In this document: piece by piece, positions 8,183 through 17,772 of the stretch
Position numbering within the stretch: position 1 is the stretch's first letter
Layout: the number at the start of each line of letters is the position of its first letter
From: JBFLYC01 sp040756735
GTDB taxonomy: Bacteria; Bacillota; DSM-16504; Desulfitibacterales; Desulfitibacteraceae
Assembly: GCA_040756735.1 (NCBI GenBank)
Contig: JBFLYC010000007.1
Location: 62,001-126,000, forward strand
Reading direction: 5' to 3'
Length of the DNA stretch: 64,000 nucleotides
Made by a program: the position numbers and the translations under genes
The notes under the pieces: model-generated
The model's database searches: none
Told to the model about the DNA's origin: nothing
Seen by the model: the letters and a program-made list of their open reading frames with translations, nothing else

Positions 8183-8947
8183 ATGAATGAAACTGCTCTC
8201 AAACAATTACTTTTAGGGGTGCAAAAGGGAGAAATTGATATTGAAAAGGCCGTCATGGAGTTAAAAGGTTTGCCTTTTGAAGACCTGGGTTTTTGTAAAG
8301 TAGATCACCACAGGCAGCTGCGTAAGGGCTTTCCTGAAGTTATCTATGGAGAAGGAAAAACCCCTGAACAGATTGCCGCTATTATGATGAAGCTGAAGGA
8401 AAAGTGCAGAGGAAATATCCTGGCTACCAGGGTGAAAAAAGAGGCGTATGACCATATAAGGGTTATCCTGCCAGAAGCCCTTTATTATTCCGAGGCAAGG
8501 ATAGTAATGCTTCAACAGGGTGAACAGGTACAGAGGGGCTGTATTGCTCTTTTAAGCGCCGGAACCTCTGATTTGCCTGTAGCCGAAGAAGCGGCTATTA
8601 CGGCAGAGGCCATGGGCAACAAGGTAGTCCGCATCTATGATGTAGGAGTGGCGGGTATTCACAGGCTGTTGGCCCACAGATATAAATTGGACGAGGCAAA
8701 AGTGATTATAGTGGTGGCCGGTATGGAAGGAGCCCTTGCTAGTGTGGTTGGCGGCCTTGTAGATAAGCCGGTTATTGCTGTACCTACCAGTATTGGCTAT
8801 GGCGCAAGCTTTAACGGCCTGTCAGCCCTGCTTACCATGTTGAACAGCTGTGCCAGCGGTGTTACCGTGGTGAACATTGATAATGGTTTTGGAGCTGCAT
8901 ATGCAGCATCTTTAATCAATGGAATTGGAGAAGATGATTGTTGTTAG
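8183..8947 (+). CDS. larB: Nickel-pincer cofactor biosynthesis protein LarB
   Basis: LarB carboxylates and hydrolyses nicotinic acid adenine dinucleotide to the pyridinium-3,5-dicarboxylate precursor of the nickel-pincer nucleotide used by lactate racemase LarA and relatives. The 254-residue product has an N-terminal helical part and a C-terminal PurE-like domain with GTSDLPVAEEAAITAEAMG, YDVGVAGIHRLL and VVAGMEGALASVVGGLVDKP. The start has GAAGGAGTGAAAGG upstream. The next gene (MFS) starts inside its last codons, and larC follows, which supports one operon. No larA or larE is present in this window. Confidence 0.93.
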   Translation: MNETALKQLLLGVQKGEIDIEKAVMELKGLPFEDLGFCKVDHHRQLRKGFPEVIYGEGKTPEQIAAIMMKLKEKCRGNILATRVKKEAYDHIRVILPEALYYSEARIVMLQQGEQVQRGCIALLSAGTSDLPVAEEAAITAEAMGNKVVRIYDVGVAGIHRLLAHRYKLDEAKVIIVVAGMEGALASVVGGLVDKPVIAVPTSIGYGASFNGLSALLTMLNSCASGVTVVNIDNGFGAAYAASLINGIGEDDCC

Positions 8948-10101
8948 GTATTTTCATTTATTTTGTTATTATGGTAAGCTTTATTGATACCATGTTTCAA
9001 CTGCCCATCCTTGCTCCCTATGTTCTGTCTCTGGGAGCAAGCTCTATTATGGTAGGTCTGGTCATGGGCTCTTATTCTCTGGTTAACATGTTGGGGAATC
9101 TGGGAGCAGGTTTAATCATTGACCGCTATGGGCGTAAAATTGCCATATGGGGAGGTATGTTGGCGGCCGGACTTGCTGTGGCATTTTACAGCGCGGTTGT
9201 ATATCCTATACAGTTGTTGGGGTTAAGAATAATTCATGGGCTGGCGGGTGCAATACTTGTTCCTGCGGTTTTTACATACCTGGGAGACAGGACTGTAAAA
9301 GGTTCAACAGGGAAGGCCATGGGCTATTCCGGAGCTGCTGTAGGTCTTGCTGCCCTGGTAGGCCCCATGTATGCCGGTATTGGCAAGGATGTCTTTGGTG
9401 TGAGGCCGGTCTTTCTAAGTATTGGCCTGCTTCTTGCAGCAACTTCCATACTTGTGAAGGTATTTTTGCCGGAATCCCATCTGCCTAAAGACACAGCCAA
9501 AGGGATTTCCTTTAAAGAGGTGGAGAAACTTATCAAGTATCCCCAGCTGCAGATGGCTTACCTGGCTGCCTTTGCTTTAACCTTTTCTCTGGGAGTAGTT
9601 GCATATTCTTTACCCATTACTCTTGAGCTCCTTGGTTTTACCGGCAGAGCTGTGGGCATGTTTTTCAGTGTTTTTTCTTTTGTAGCTATTTTAGTTTTTA
9701 TCCTGCCATCTAATCGAATATCTGATTACTACAACAGATTTATTCCTATTGGAGCAGGACTAATCATTTCTGCTGCTGCCATGGTATTCCTTGCCGTTGG
9801 CAATTCTCACCTAAACTTTGCATTTGGCATGGGCATATACGGTCTAGGTTTTGGACTGATTTTCCCTGCTATGAATGCGATAATTATTGACCAAACAGAG
9901 AAATATTACAGGGGAACAGCCTTTGGAGTCTTTTATGCTGTGTTTTCACTGGGTGTTTTTAGCGGGCCTCTTGCTGCAGGGGTGGCCCGTCAGTTGGGAT
10001 GGCAGGCTTTTTATGAGGCTGCGGCAGTTTTGATGGTTATGTTTGCACTTTGTTTATACCTACATAGAAAAGCGGCAACTTATGGATGGAAAAATCAATG
10101 A
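8938..10101 (+). CDS. Major facilitator superfamily transporter between larB and larC
   Basis: A 387-residue membrane protein with about twelve helices and the MFS loop motif GLIIDRYGRKIAIWGG between helices 2 and 3. The TTG start overlaps the end of larB by ten bases, with GGAG seven bases before it, so it is translated with larB. The position between two cofactor-synthesis genes suggests a role in uptake or export of a lar-pathway substrate such as lactate, a hydroxy acid, nicotinate or nickel. That is an inference from position alone. Confidence 0.85.
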   Translation: MLLGIFIYFVIMVSFIDTMFQLPILAPYVLSLGASSIMVGLVMGSYSLVNMLGNLGAGLIIDRYGRKIAIWGGMLAAGLAVAFYSAVVYPIQLLGLRIIHGLAGAILVPAVFTYLGDRTVKGSTGKAMGYSGAAVGLAALVGPMYAGIGKDVFGVRPVFLSIGLLLAATSILVKVFLPESHLPKDTAKGISFKEVEKLIKYPQLQMAYLAAFALTFSLGVVAYSLPITLELLGFTGRAVGMFFSVFSFVAILVFILPSNRISDYYNRFIPIGAGLIISAAAMVFLAVGNSHLNFAFGMGIYGLGFGLIFPAMNAIIIDQTEKYYRGTAFGVFYAVFSLGVFSGPLAAGVARQLGWQAFYEAAAVLMVMFALCLYLHRKAATYGWKNQ

Positions 10102-10166
10102 AAGCAGCCAAACAGATAAGTTAAAAATGACTATAAGAACTATTATAATGATTGGAGGTTTTGGAT

Positions 10167-11366
10167 TTGTTGAATTTGAAAAAAGCAATTTATTTTGACT
10201 GTTCGGCAGGGGCAAGCGGTGACATGATCCTGGGGTCTTTATTGGATTTAGGTGTAAATCTTGATGATTTAAACAGGGAGTTAGACAAACTGCCTGTTAA
10301 AGGTTTTGAGGTTAAACTTTCAAAGGTAAATAAAAGAGGTGTACAGGCAAACAAGGCAGATGTATTGATCACAGAGGAAGATTCGCCTCACAGGGGGTTA
10401 TCTTGTATAAAAGAGATAATTAATGAAAGTACTTTAAAAAACTCTATAAAGGATACTGCATTAAAGATATTTACCCGACTGGCGGAAGCTGAGGCAAAAA
10501 TCCACGGCACAGATGTGGACAAGATCCATTTTCATGAAGTGGGAGCTATGGATGCCATAGTTGATATAGTAGGGGCTTCCATATTGATAGACATGTTAAA
10601 GATTGAAGAAGTACATGTTTCAGCGATCCACACAGGAAGCGGTTTCATCACCTGCCAGCACGGTATGCTTCCGGTTCCGGCGCCTGCTACTTTAGAACTG
10701 TTAAAGGGTTTGCCCATCTTTTCCACAGATGTAAAAGGGGAACTAATTACGCCTACCGGCGCTGCAATTCTAAGCGCTCTAGGGGACAGTTTTGGAAAAA
10801 TGCCTCTAATGAAAGTTGAAAGAATCGGTTATGGGGCAGGGACCAAGGATTTCCCCATACCCAATGTGATAAGGGCTTGTCTTGGTACTTTGCAGTACGG
10901 GAGAGGCAAAGATATCCAGGCGGATTTTGAACATGACAGCCAGTGGGTTTTGGAGTGCAACATAGATGATATGAACAATGAATTTGTGGAACATGTCATG
11001 GAGGAACTTTTTCAAAAAGGCGCATTGGATGTTTACATAACGCCGATACAAATGAAAAAAAATCGTCCTGCCATCAAGCTAAGTGTGTTATATAAGAAGG
11101 AAGATGAAGGGGGGCTTTTGCCTGTAATCTTTCGTGAAACCACGGGGATTGGTGTAAGGATATATCCAGTGGAAAAGGTGATGTTAAAGCGGGAACGTAG
11201 GGATGTGCAGACTCCCTGGGGTACTGTGACTGTGAAGGTCTGCCTGTTAAATGGGGAAGTTGTCAACATTGCTCCTGAATATGAGGACTGTAAAAGGATT
11301 GCCGTCCAGGCAGGGATACCCATGAAGGAAGTTTACCGCCAGGCCTTAATCAGCATAAATGGTTAG
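10167..11366 (+). CDS. larC: Nickel insertion protein LarC
   Basis: LarC inserts nickel into the dithiolated pyridinium nucleotide (a CTP-dependent cyclometallase) to complete the nickel-pincer cofactor. The N-terminal FDCSAGASGDMILGSLLDLG and IHFHEVGAMDAIVDIVGAS blocks and the C-terminal ECNIDDMNNE block identify the family. In some lactobacilli larC is split by a programmed frameshift; here it is one continuous frame of about 399 residues. Several in-frame TTG codons could start it; the one chosen lies eight bases after GGAGG. It ends a larB-MFS-larC operon and is convergent with the gerA-type operon. Confidence 0.92.
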   Translation: MLNLKKAIYFDCSAGASGDMILGSLLDLGVNLDDLNRELDKLPVKGFEVKLSKVNKRGVQANKADVLITEEDSPHRGLSCIKEIINESTLKNSIKDTALKIFTRLAEAEAKIHGTDVDKIHFHEVGAMDAIVDIVGASILIDMLKIEEVHVSAIHTGSGFITCQHGMLPVPAPATLELLKGLPIFSTDVKGELITPTGAAILSALGDSFGKMPLMKVERIGYGAGTKDFPIPNVIRACLGTLQYGRGKDIQADFEHDSQWVLECNIDDMNNEFVEHVMEELFQKGALDVYITPIQMKKNRPAIKLSVLYKKEDEGGLLPVIFRETTGIGVRIYPVEKVMLKRERRDVQTPWGTVTVKVCLLNGEVVNIAPEYEDCKRIAVQAGIPMKEVYRQALISING

Positions 11367-11398
11367 ACTAAGCGCATGCTTTATTTGAGGGTTATATT

Positions 11399-12514
11399 TT
11401 ACTTGATGATTCCATGAGATATAAACTTTACTTTTACATCGATATTAATTTCTGCGTGAGGATAATATTCCCGCCAGTCTATTTCGGAAAAAACCCTGTA
11501 ATACTTGGCTCTGAACCTTTTTCCTAAACCAAGAGGGTCAGAGTTAAATTCCTGCAGTTTTTTTGTGGTTTTAAGGAATTCTCCCTTTAAAAATTCTGCG
11601 ACTTCAGCTTCGAGGTTTTCTTTGTGTTTTTGATTACTTAAATCAGATGCGGTATTGCCAAAACTTTGATCTACATTAACTGCCAGGTTAACTTTAATAT
11701 CAAAAACAATATTGCCATCCATGATACGTGGAGTAATGCTGTTTCTAATGCTTTGCGGTCTTAAGCCGTAGGTTGCTTCACCTCGATGATAGAAAACTGT
11801 GGGAAAACCTTTGCCTGATAAAATCAGGAAATGGGTGTACTCATTTTCATTAATTTTACCTACCATTGTATCCCCCCGAAAAAGGGCTGCCCCATCAATG
11901 TGTATGCTATTTTCAAGCTTACGTACCATGGGCACTATGGGGTCCCTGCCGTGGACTGAATCCATGGCAGCCTGCCTAAAAGACTGTAAATTAACCGGAT
12001 GGACCAGCCCTCCTACTGCTCCTTCCTCAATTAAGTTGGTCAGGTAGATGGCTATCCTATTTTTATCTTGAAAATCAGTATCTAGAATTTCCTTGGCAGT
12101 TCCCTGGGAAACTAATAGATAAGCAAGGCTTGAGACTTTGGGGTCTCTATAGACAAAATCAAATTTTGTAAGAAGGCTGCCCCTAATTGCAACGTCCTCG
12201 TTGATCAGCAGCACTTGAAACAGGTCGGCAAAGTAGAGCCTGCCTCCTACCTTATTGAAAAATACAAAAGCCTCCAAGGGAGAGTGGGCCCTGGTGCTGA
12301 GGACTTCTACCCTTTTTGTGGCTAATTCTACGAAAACCGGTGCTGTCATAGTAAAAATGTACATTTCTGGGTCATCCTCAATTGCATCAATGCCTGCAGA
12401 CAGGATAAAACCTTTCTCTTCAATAATGGCAGTATCCCAGCAGCCAACCTGTAGAAGAGCTGTCAATATAAGAAATATGTTCAGGGTTATAAATCTCATT
12501 CTTGATGTTCTCAT
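11399..12514 (-). CDS. gerAC: Spore germination lipoprotein, Ger(x)C family
   Basis: C subunit of a nutrient germinant receptor in the spore inner membrane. The signal peptide ends in LLQVGC (lipobox), followed by WDTAIIEEKGFILSAGID, the characteristic N-terminus of mature GerAC proteins. About 371 residues, normal for the family. The start was placed at the ATG preceded by GGAGAAG with nine bases spacing, two bases after the gerAB stop; an ATG 18 bases upstream is the alternative. It is the last gene of the three-gene operon. Confidence 0.92.
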   Translation of the reverse strand: MRTSRMRFITLNIFLILTALLQVGCWDTAIIEEKGFILSAGIDAIEDDPEMYIFTMTAPVFVELATKRVEVLSTRAHSPLEAFVFFNKVGGRLYFADLFQVLLINEDVAIRGSLLTKFDFVYRDPKVSSLAYLLVSQGTAKEILDTDFQDKNRIAIYLTNLIEEGAVGGLVHPVNLQSFRQAAMDSVHGRDPIVPMVRKLENSIHIDGAALFRGDTMVGKINENEYTHFLILSGKGFPTVFYHRGEATYGLRPQSIRNSITPRIMDGNIVFDIKVNLAVNVDQSFGNTASDLSNQKHKENLEAEVAEFLKGEFLKTTKKLQEFNSDPLGLGKRFRAKYYRVFSEIDWREYYPHAEINIDVKVKFISHGIIK

Positions 12515-12516
12515 GG

Positions 12517-13611
12517 TTATTTGCTTCTCCATTTTTTGAGATAGCGCACTGTTAACAGCAGAATGGGTATGGAAAAACTAAGTATGAGTCCTGCAGTGCC
12601 AATTTTGTCGCCGATGTCGGTTACCTGGTTAATGTCCCTGGGCAGCAGGCTGACTATGAAGATGATAGGGGCCATAACTACTGCGCTAAGCTTAAAGCTT
12701 TTCATATTGATTAACTTATAAAGAGAAAAGGCCGAAGCCCAATAATAGCCTGCAACAGTCACGACTACCAGCAGCAGCCAAAAGCTTAGGACAATACTCT
12801 CAACCCTCTGTAAAAAAGAGAATTGGATGACCTTTAGTAGTTGCAGAGAAGGCCACATTTGATTCGGGACATCAGCTGGTGAGAAAAAGATTGCCGCTGT
12901 AACTACATTAAAGATATAGGCGAGTCCTGTAAGTCCGTTTCCAATGGATGCAGATAGCAGTACATCCCTTTTCCTGTCAATAAAGGGGTAAAAAAGCAGG
13001 ATTAGTTCATACCCAATCATGGCCAGGGAAGTAGCGAGGGCTGCAGAAATAATGCCAGGCAGAGGAGCATGTCCAATGGGCAGCATATTTAAAATGTCAC
13101 CCTGTTTCAGCGGTATGACAAGGGTTAATAATAACCACCAGGTCAGCAATAAGATTACCATGGCAAACCTTGCGAAGGCTTTAATGCCCAGCAGGATAAG
13201 GTATAAACTTGGAATCAGGGTAAGAGAGATCAGTACCGGAATAGGCGTTTTTTGTAAGGTCCAAACCTGTAGGACTTCCGCAAATGTCCTGCTGATTATT
13301 GCAGCTGCGCCAAGGAAATAGCCCAGGACAGTAAAAGATAATAGCCATCCAAGTACTCTGCCGAGTATTTTGCTGGAATAATCAATAAGCGAGTCTTCAG
13401 GGAAGATACTGCACAAATGTACAATTAGAAAGATAGCTATTTGGGCAATAAACCATGCCAGCAGGACTCCCATCCAGGCATCTGTTCCAGCCCCCGCTTC
13501 AAAGGTCACTCTATATAACGATAAAATTCCCACGCCTATTTGGATGCCTGCAACAATAAAAATCAGCTGAAAACTGGTAATCTGGTGCTGCTTCTGCTGC
13601 TGTTGTATCAT
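12517..13611 (-). CDS. gerAB: Spore germination permease, GerAB family
   Basis: B subunit of the germinant receptor, an amino-acid-permease-fold protein thought to bind the germinant. 364 residues with about ten membrane helices; the opening ITSFQLIFIVAGIQIGVGIL is typical. The ATG overlaps the stop of the A subunit gene by four bases (ATGA), with GGAGGAAAAA upstream, so the subunits are made in step. The ligand specificity cannot be read from sequence. Confidence 0.92.
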   Translation of the reverse strand: MIQQQQKQHQITSFQLIFIVAGIQIGVGILSLYRVTFEAGAGTDAWMGVLLAWFIAQIAIFLIVHLCSIFPEDSLIDYSSKILGRVLGWLLSFTVLGYFLGAAAIISRTFAEVLQVWTLQKTPIPVLISLTLIPSLYLILLGIKAFARFAMVILLLTWWLLLTLVIPLKQGDILNMLPIGHAPLPGIISAALATSLAMIGYELILLFYPFIDRKRDVLLSASIGNGLTGLAYIFNVVTAAIFFSPADVPNQMWPSLQLLKVIQFSFLQRVESIVLSFWLLLVVVTVAGYYWASAFSLYKLINMKSFKLSAVVMAPIIFIVSLLPRDINQVTDIGDKIGTAGLILSFSIPILLLTVRYLKKWRSK

Positions 13612-15110
13612 TTTTTCCTCCGGTTGCTTACCTGTCTTTTTATATCCTTGGCCGAGGACGGGCGTTTGGTAATGCTAAAGAAGGGTAATCTGACAAAGGT
13701 ATCCTGCATTTCGGTGGTTCTAAAGGGAGCTATGGGTGACAGGTATGGTTTCCCCACTGTTTCCATGGCGCTGAGGTGAGCAATCAATATTGATATACCA
13801 AAAAATAGCCCAACCAATCCGAACATGCTTGCTAAAACCATTAATGGAAAACGTATAAAGCGTAAGCTCAACTGCATTTCAAATACCGGAAGCACAAAAG
13901 TGGCGATTGTTGTGACAGCCACTACAATGACCATGATGTTACTGGCAAGTCCCGCGCGGATTGCGGCATCCCCAATAACTATAGCTCCAACAATGCCAAT
14001 GGTTTGTCCTAAGGCTCCGGGAAGCCTGATCCCTGCCTCCCGCAGTATTTCAATGGTTACTTCCATTAACAAGGCTTCAAGGATTGGTGGAAAGGGGACC
14101 TTTGTCCGGGATTCTGAGATTATTATCAAAAATTCAATGGGCAGTACTTCGTGATTTACCGATACTACGGCAATATAAAAGCCCGGCAGGAAGGCGGCAA
14201 TAACAAAGCTCCCCCACCTTATAAGCCTCAATATTGACCCGAAAAGCCAGGTAGTGTTGTATTCGTCAAGAGTTGTAAAGAACATGGGCATGGTGGCAGG
14301 AAGGATAAGAGCATCAGGGTTGCCGTCCACAAAGATTGCTGCCTTGCCTTCCAACAGATCTGCAGCTATGCGATCAGGTCTTTCAGACCGCAATATTTGG
14401 TGAAAAGGAGATCCAGGATGGTCAGTAATTAATTCAACCAACTGGCCGCTTCCTATAATAGCATCTGTTTTAATGGAATTTAATCGTTTCTCTATTTCTT
14501 GTAATACATCATCCTTTAGCAGTGTTTCCACATAGGCCAGGACAACAATGGTTTTTGACTTGGTTCCAATAATAAAAGTTTTGTATTTTAGCTCACTGGA
14601 TTTAATAATCCTGCGCAGCAGGGCCATGTTTTCACCGACGATTTCAGTAAACCCAACTTTAGGCCCGCGTGCCTGAACCTCCGTTTCAGGTTCCTTAATC
14701 GCCCGTCTGGGAAAACCCCTTAGTTCCATTACCCAGGCATTATCTATCCCTTCGGCAAAAAAGATTACAAAACCCTGTACTAAAAAATCCATGGCCTCGT
14801 CCAGGGAGTAAACCTGAGAGATATTGGCAATGGAGTCTTCCAACTCCGCTATCACTTGAGACCGTGGTGAATTCTTTGTTACATGGTCACGGATAAGCTT
14901 TAATACATCCCTGTTGATCAGGGCGTTATCAACTGAATTGTCCAGGTATACAAGTCCATAAAGGACTTTCTTTTTTGCAGCATTGGTGATCCTCTTGCTG
15001 ACAAGTTCGCTGTCCTGAAAAAAAGCTTCTACAATAAGCAGGTTTGTTTCTATGTCCTTGTGAATGACATTAATTTTAGCTTCTAATTCTTTAAGTTTTT
15101 CAGGGTTCAT
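13608..15110 (-). CDS. gerAA: Spore germination protein, GerAA family
   Basis: A subunit of the germinant receptor, about 500 residues: a soluble N-terminal region (to about residue 290) followed by a membrane domain. Family motifs include REAGIRLPGALGQTIGIVGA and LLMEVTIEILREAG in the C-terminal half. The start ATG is preceded by TTAGGAGGA; an upstream in-frame extension of 27 codons has no ribosome binding site. It heads the operon A-B-C. GerA operons are normally forespore-expressed (sigma-G), but I could not identify the promoter with confidence. Confidence 0.94.
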   Translation of the reverse strand: MNPEKLKELEAKINVIHKDIETNLLIVEAFFQDSELVSKRITNAAKKKVLYGLVYLDNSVDNALINRDVLKLIRDHVTKNSPRSQVIAELEDSIANISQVYSLDEAMDFLVQGFVIFFAEGIDNAWVMELRGFPRRAIKEPETEVQARGPKVGFTEIVGENMALLRRIIKSSELKYKTFIIGTKSKTIVVLAYVETLLKDDVLQEIEKRLNSIKTDAIIGSGQLVELITDHPGSPFHQILRSERPDRIAADLLEGKAAIFVDGNPDALILPATMPMFFTTLDEYNTTWLFGSILRLIRWGSFVIAAFLPGFYIAVVSVNHEVLPIEFLIIISESRTKVPFPPILEALLMEVTIEILREAGIRLPGALGQTIGIVGAIVIGDAAIRAGLASNIMVIVVAVTTIATFVLPVFEMQLSLRFIRFPLMVLASMFGLVGLFFGISILIAHLSAMETVGKPYLSPIAPFRTTEMQDTFVRLPFFSITKRPSSAKDIKRQVSNRRKK

Positions 15111-15370
15111 TTTTTGTCCTCCTAAGTTGTTTATAATTTTTGTTTGAAGCTTGAAATTTATACAGAATATGTAATAGCTGGCAGCTTCCACAAAAGAAAT
15201 CTGGAAAAAAGTTTTACCGTATATTAGAATATTGACTTTGAATGGAGAGGAGGCGCCAAAGAGTGCTTTTTATCAAGTGATTGCGAATAAAATAACGTGG
15301 AACATCAGCTAAAACTATGGCATAATTTAATTAATTAAAATTAAACTGCTTGGATTTCGGGGGTGTCCAG
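15111..15370. promoter_or_regulatory. Divergent regulatory region between gerA-type operon and glycyl radical island
   Basis: 260 bases between divergent operons. It contains the palindrome TTTAATTAATTAAA about 25-45 bases before the glycyl radical gene, a possible regulator site or part of an AT-rich promoter. GGGGGTG then provides the ribosome binding site. The TGGT-N3-ACCA site seen before the SuyA-like gene is not repeated here. Confidence 0.4.
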
Positions 15371-17767
15371 ATGAATAGAGCAAATTCTCAGCCAAAATAT
15401 ATGGAGCGTATAAGCCGCTTGAAGAATAGAGTGCTTTCAACCCGTCCGGAGATGGATCTTGAGAATGCGAGACTGCTTACCGAGGGGTTTAAAGAAACTG
15501 AAGGGGAACCGCTTGTAGTACGAAAAGCCAAGGCCTTCCGGAAACAGTGCTTCGAGAAGACTGTTAAGATATGGGATGATGAGCTGATAGTCGGCTGTTC
15601 AGGAAGCAAGACACGGGCCGGAATTTTATGCGCTGACTCCTGCTGGTCTGTGCTCAACAACGAGCTTGAGACTATCAGTGAACGCCCTTATGACCCGTTT
15701 TATCTAACTCCGGAGGATAGAAAGATATTTGAGGAAGAAGTCCGCCCCTATTGGAAGGGCCGGTCCGTTTATGAGGAATGGATTGCCCAGATACCGGATG
15801 ATACTCGAAAATTAAGGGACCATGGTGTAATATATATTGACCGCAAGGCGGTACGCGGGTTTGGTGAGACTACTGCCGGATACGAGTGGCTCATTCGCGA
15901 GGGGGTTTCTGGAATTGTAAAGGTGATTGAAAAGAGGAGATCCCAACTTGACCTTACCGTACCGGGTGATTTTGAAAAAGATTACTACCTGAAAGCTTTG
16001 ATGATTGCAGCTGAAGGTATTATTAAGCTGGCTGAACGCTACGCTGATGAAGCCGGGCGCCTGGCTTCTCTGGAAACAAATCTACAGAGAAAAAAGGAGC
16101 TTTTGGAGTTAGCTCAGATTTGCAGGTATGTGCCTGCAAATCCAGCCCGGACTTTCCGAGAAGCCCTGCAGTCCTTTTATTTTTATCATATTTGTATATT
16201 TATGGAACAAAATGCAGCTAGTTATAACCCCGGCCGTATGGACCAGTACCTCTGGCCTTACTACAAGAGTGACCTGGAAGCAGGACGCATCACTCCGGAC
16301 GAGGCTCAGGAGCTTCTCGACTGCCTCTGGGTCAAATTCAGCGAGCCCTGTCTCTTTCAGGACGCAGTTACAGCAGAGTTTGCAGCAGGTTATCCCATGT
16401 TCCAGAACGTATGTGTAGGAGGAGTGGATGATACCGGGAGGGACGCTGTCAATGACCTTTCTTATATGATTCTTCAGGCAACAATGGATGTACAGCTCTA
16501 TCAACCCTCTTTATCTGTTCGCTATAGTCTGGCTAAAAACCCCAACTCTTTTCTAAGAAAAGTAGTTGAGTTGATTAAACTCGGAACGGGTTTCCCAGCA
16601 TTCCACAATGATGATGTTGGGATAAGAATGCTCATGAATAAGGGGATTCCCCTAAAGGAGGCGTATAACTGGAATCCCTGCGGCTGCGTGGAAACTAACC
16701 TTGAGGGACGCCTGCGCCACTTCACCGCACTTGCGGACATCAATCTTGGGAGCATGGTTGAGTTCGTTCTATTGGATGGGAAAAATCGCAAAAGCGGCAA
16801 ATATCTATCTGTTAGAACAGGTAACCCGGTTGAATTCAAGACTTACGAAGATTTTCTAAAAGCTGTAAAGGAACAGATTCGGTTTGCGGTTCGTGCAGTT
16901 GTTATGGGCAGCCATGTGATCGATGAAATCGGGATGAATCGCCCGTGCCCTGCGCTTTCACTCACGTTTAAGGAGTGTATCGAAAAAGCAAAGGATTATG
17001 CATGGGGAGGAGCCAAATACAATTTGGGTAATGGTATCATTCTGATTGGTGTGGCAGATCTAATAAACAGCCTTGCTGCAGTGCGGCACATCGTCTACCT
17101 CACAAAACAGGTGACGATGGAGCAGCTTCTGGAAGCGCTGGACCATGACTTTGAAGGGTACGAGGAGGTACACAAACTGTGCCTTGATGCACCCAAATAC
17201 GGCAACGATGACCCAGCGGTGGATGATATAGCCGGAGACATCTTTACGTTTATTGCCGACGAGATTGAAAGTTATACCAGCAAGTTCGGGAGGATGACCC
17301 CGGGAATCCTGCCCGTATCCGGCAACACGCCGTTTGGACTTGAAGTTGGCGCTCTTCCGTCAGGCCGCAAGGCCTGGAAGCCCCTGGCTGATGGTGTCAG
17401 CCCAAGTGGGGGTACAGACGTCAACGGGCCGAGTGCGGTCTTGAAATCGGTAGCAAACATTCCTCACGCCCGTTTTGTCCAGGGAACCCTGCTGAATTTA
17501 AAAGTAGAACCGGCGATGCTGTCCACGGAAAACGGGATTATTCAGATGATGGCCCTGTTGAAGAGCATGTGCAGCCTGGGAGTTTATCATGTTCAGTTCA
17601 ATATCATTGACCAGGAAAAACTAATCCGCGCCCAGCTAAACCCTGAGGAGTACAAGGGGCTGTTGGTTAGAGTGGCAGGGTATACAGCTTACTTTGTGGA
17701 ACTTGGTAAAGACGTACAGGATGAAATAATTGGACGTACAGTACACCATGGTATCTCAGTGGGGTGA
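15371..17767 (+). CDS. Glycyl radical enzyme (PFL2 / glycerol-dehydratase-like superfamily)
   Basis: Oxygen-sensitive radical enzyme of about 798 residues. The thiyl-radical cysteine lies in NPCGCVETN (Cys439, with Glu441), and the glycyl radical box is RVAGYTAYFVEL (Gly770). The GCVE motif is shared by dehydratases, C-N lyases (choline), C-S lyases (isethionate, dihydroxypropanesulfonate) and decarboxylases, and rules out true pyruvate formate-lyase, which has CC. A position where many relatives read a GHxxPDY-type sequence reads GETTAGY here, so the substrate pocket may differ. The activase follows at once. Nearby ComC-like, SuyAB-like and TTT genes make a sulfonate or hydroxy-acid substrate plausible but unproven. 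The ATG start follows GGGGGTG. Confidence 0.92.
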   Translation: MNRANSQPKYMERISRLKNRVLSTRPEMDLENARLLTEGFKETEGEPLVVRKAKAFRKQCFEKTVKIWDDELIVGCSGSKTRAGILCADSCWSVLNNELETISERPYDPFYLTPEDRKIFEEEVRPYWKGRSVYEEWIAQIPDDTRKLRDHGVIYIDRKAVRGFGETTAGYEWLIREGVSGIVKVIEKRRSQLDLTVPGDFEKDYYLKALMIAAEGIIKLAERYADEAGRLASLETNLQRKKELLELAQICRYVPANPARTFREALQSFYFYHICIFMEQNAASYNPGRMDQYLWPYYKSDLEAGRITPDEAQELLDCLWVKFSEPCLFQDAVTAEFAAGYPMFQNVCVGGVDDTGRDAVNDLSYMILQATMDVQLYQPSLSVRYSLAKNPNSFLRKVVELIKLGTGFPAFHNDDVGIRMLMNKGIPLKEAYNWNPCGCVETNLEGRLRHFTALADINLGSMVEFVLLDGKNRKSGKYLSVRTGNPVEFKTYEDFLKAVKEQIRFAVRAVVMGSHVIDEIGMNRPCPALSLTFKECIEKAKDYAWGGAKYNLGNGIILIGVADLINSLAAVRHIVYLTKQVTMEQLLEALDHDFEGYEEVHKLCLDAPKYGNDDPAVDDIAGDIFTFIADEIESYTSKFGRMTPGILPVSGNTPFGLEVGALPSGRKAWKPLADGVSPSGGTDVNGPSAVLKSVANIPHARFVQGTLLNLKVEPAMLSTENGIIQMMALLKSMCSLGVYHVQFNIIDQEKLIRAQLNPEEYKGLLVRVAGYTAYFVELGKDVQDEIIGRTVHHGISVG

Positions 17768-17772
17768 TTTTA

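Noticed and set aside
9147..9488. Cys/Gly-rich frame on the plus strand inside the MFS gene
   Set aside because: Shadow frame of the MFS coding sequence, without a ribosome binding site.
15371..17767. Calling the glycyl radical enzyme pyruvate formate-lyase
   Set aside because: The active-site loop is GCVE, not the adjacent CC of PFL, and the activase has two extra Fe-S clusters not found in PFL activase.
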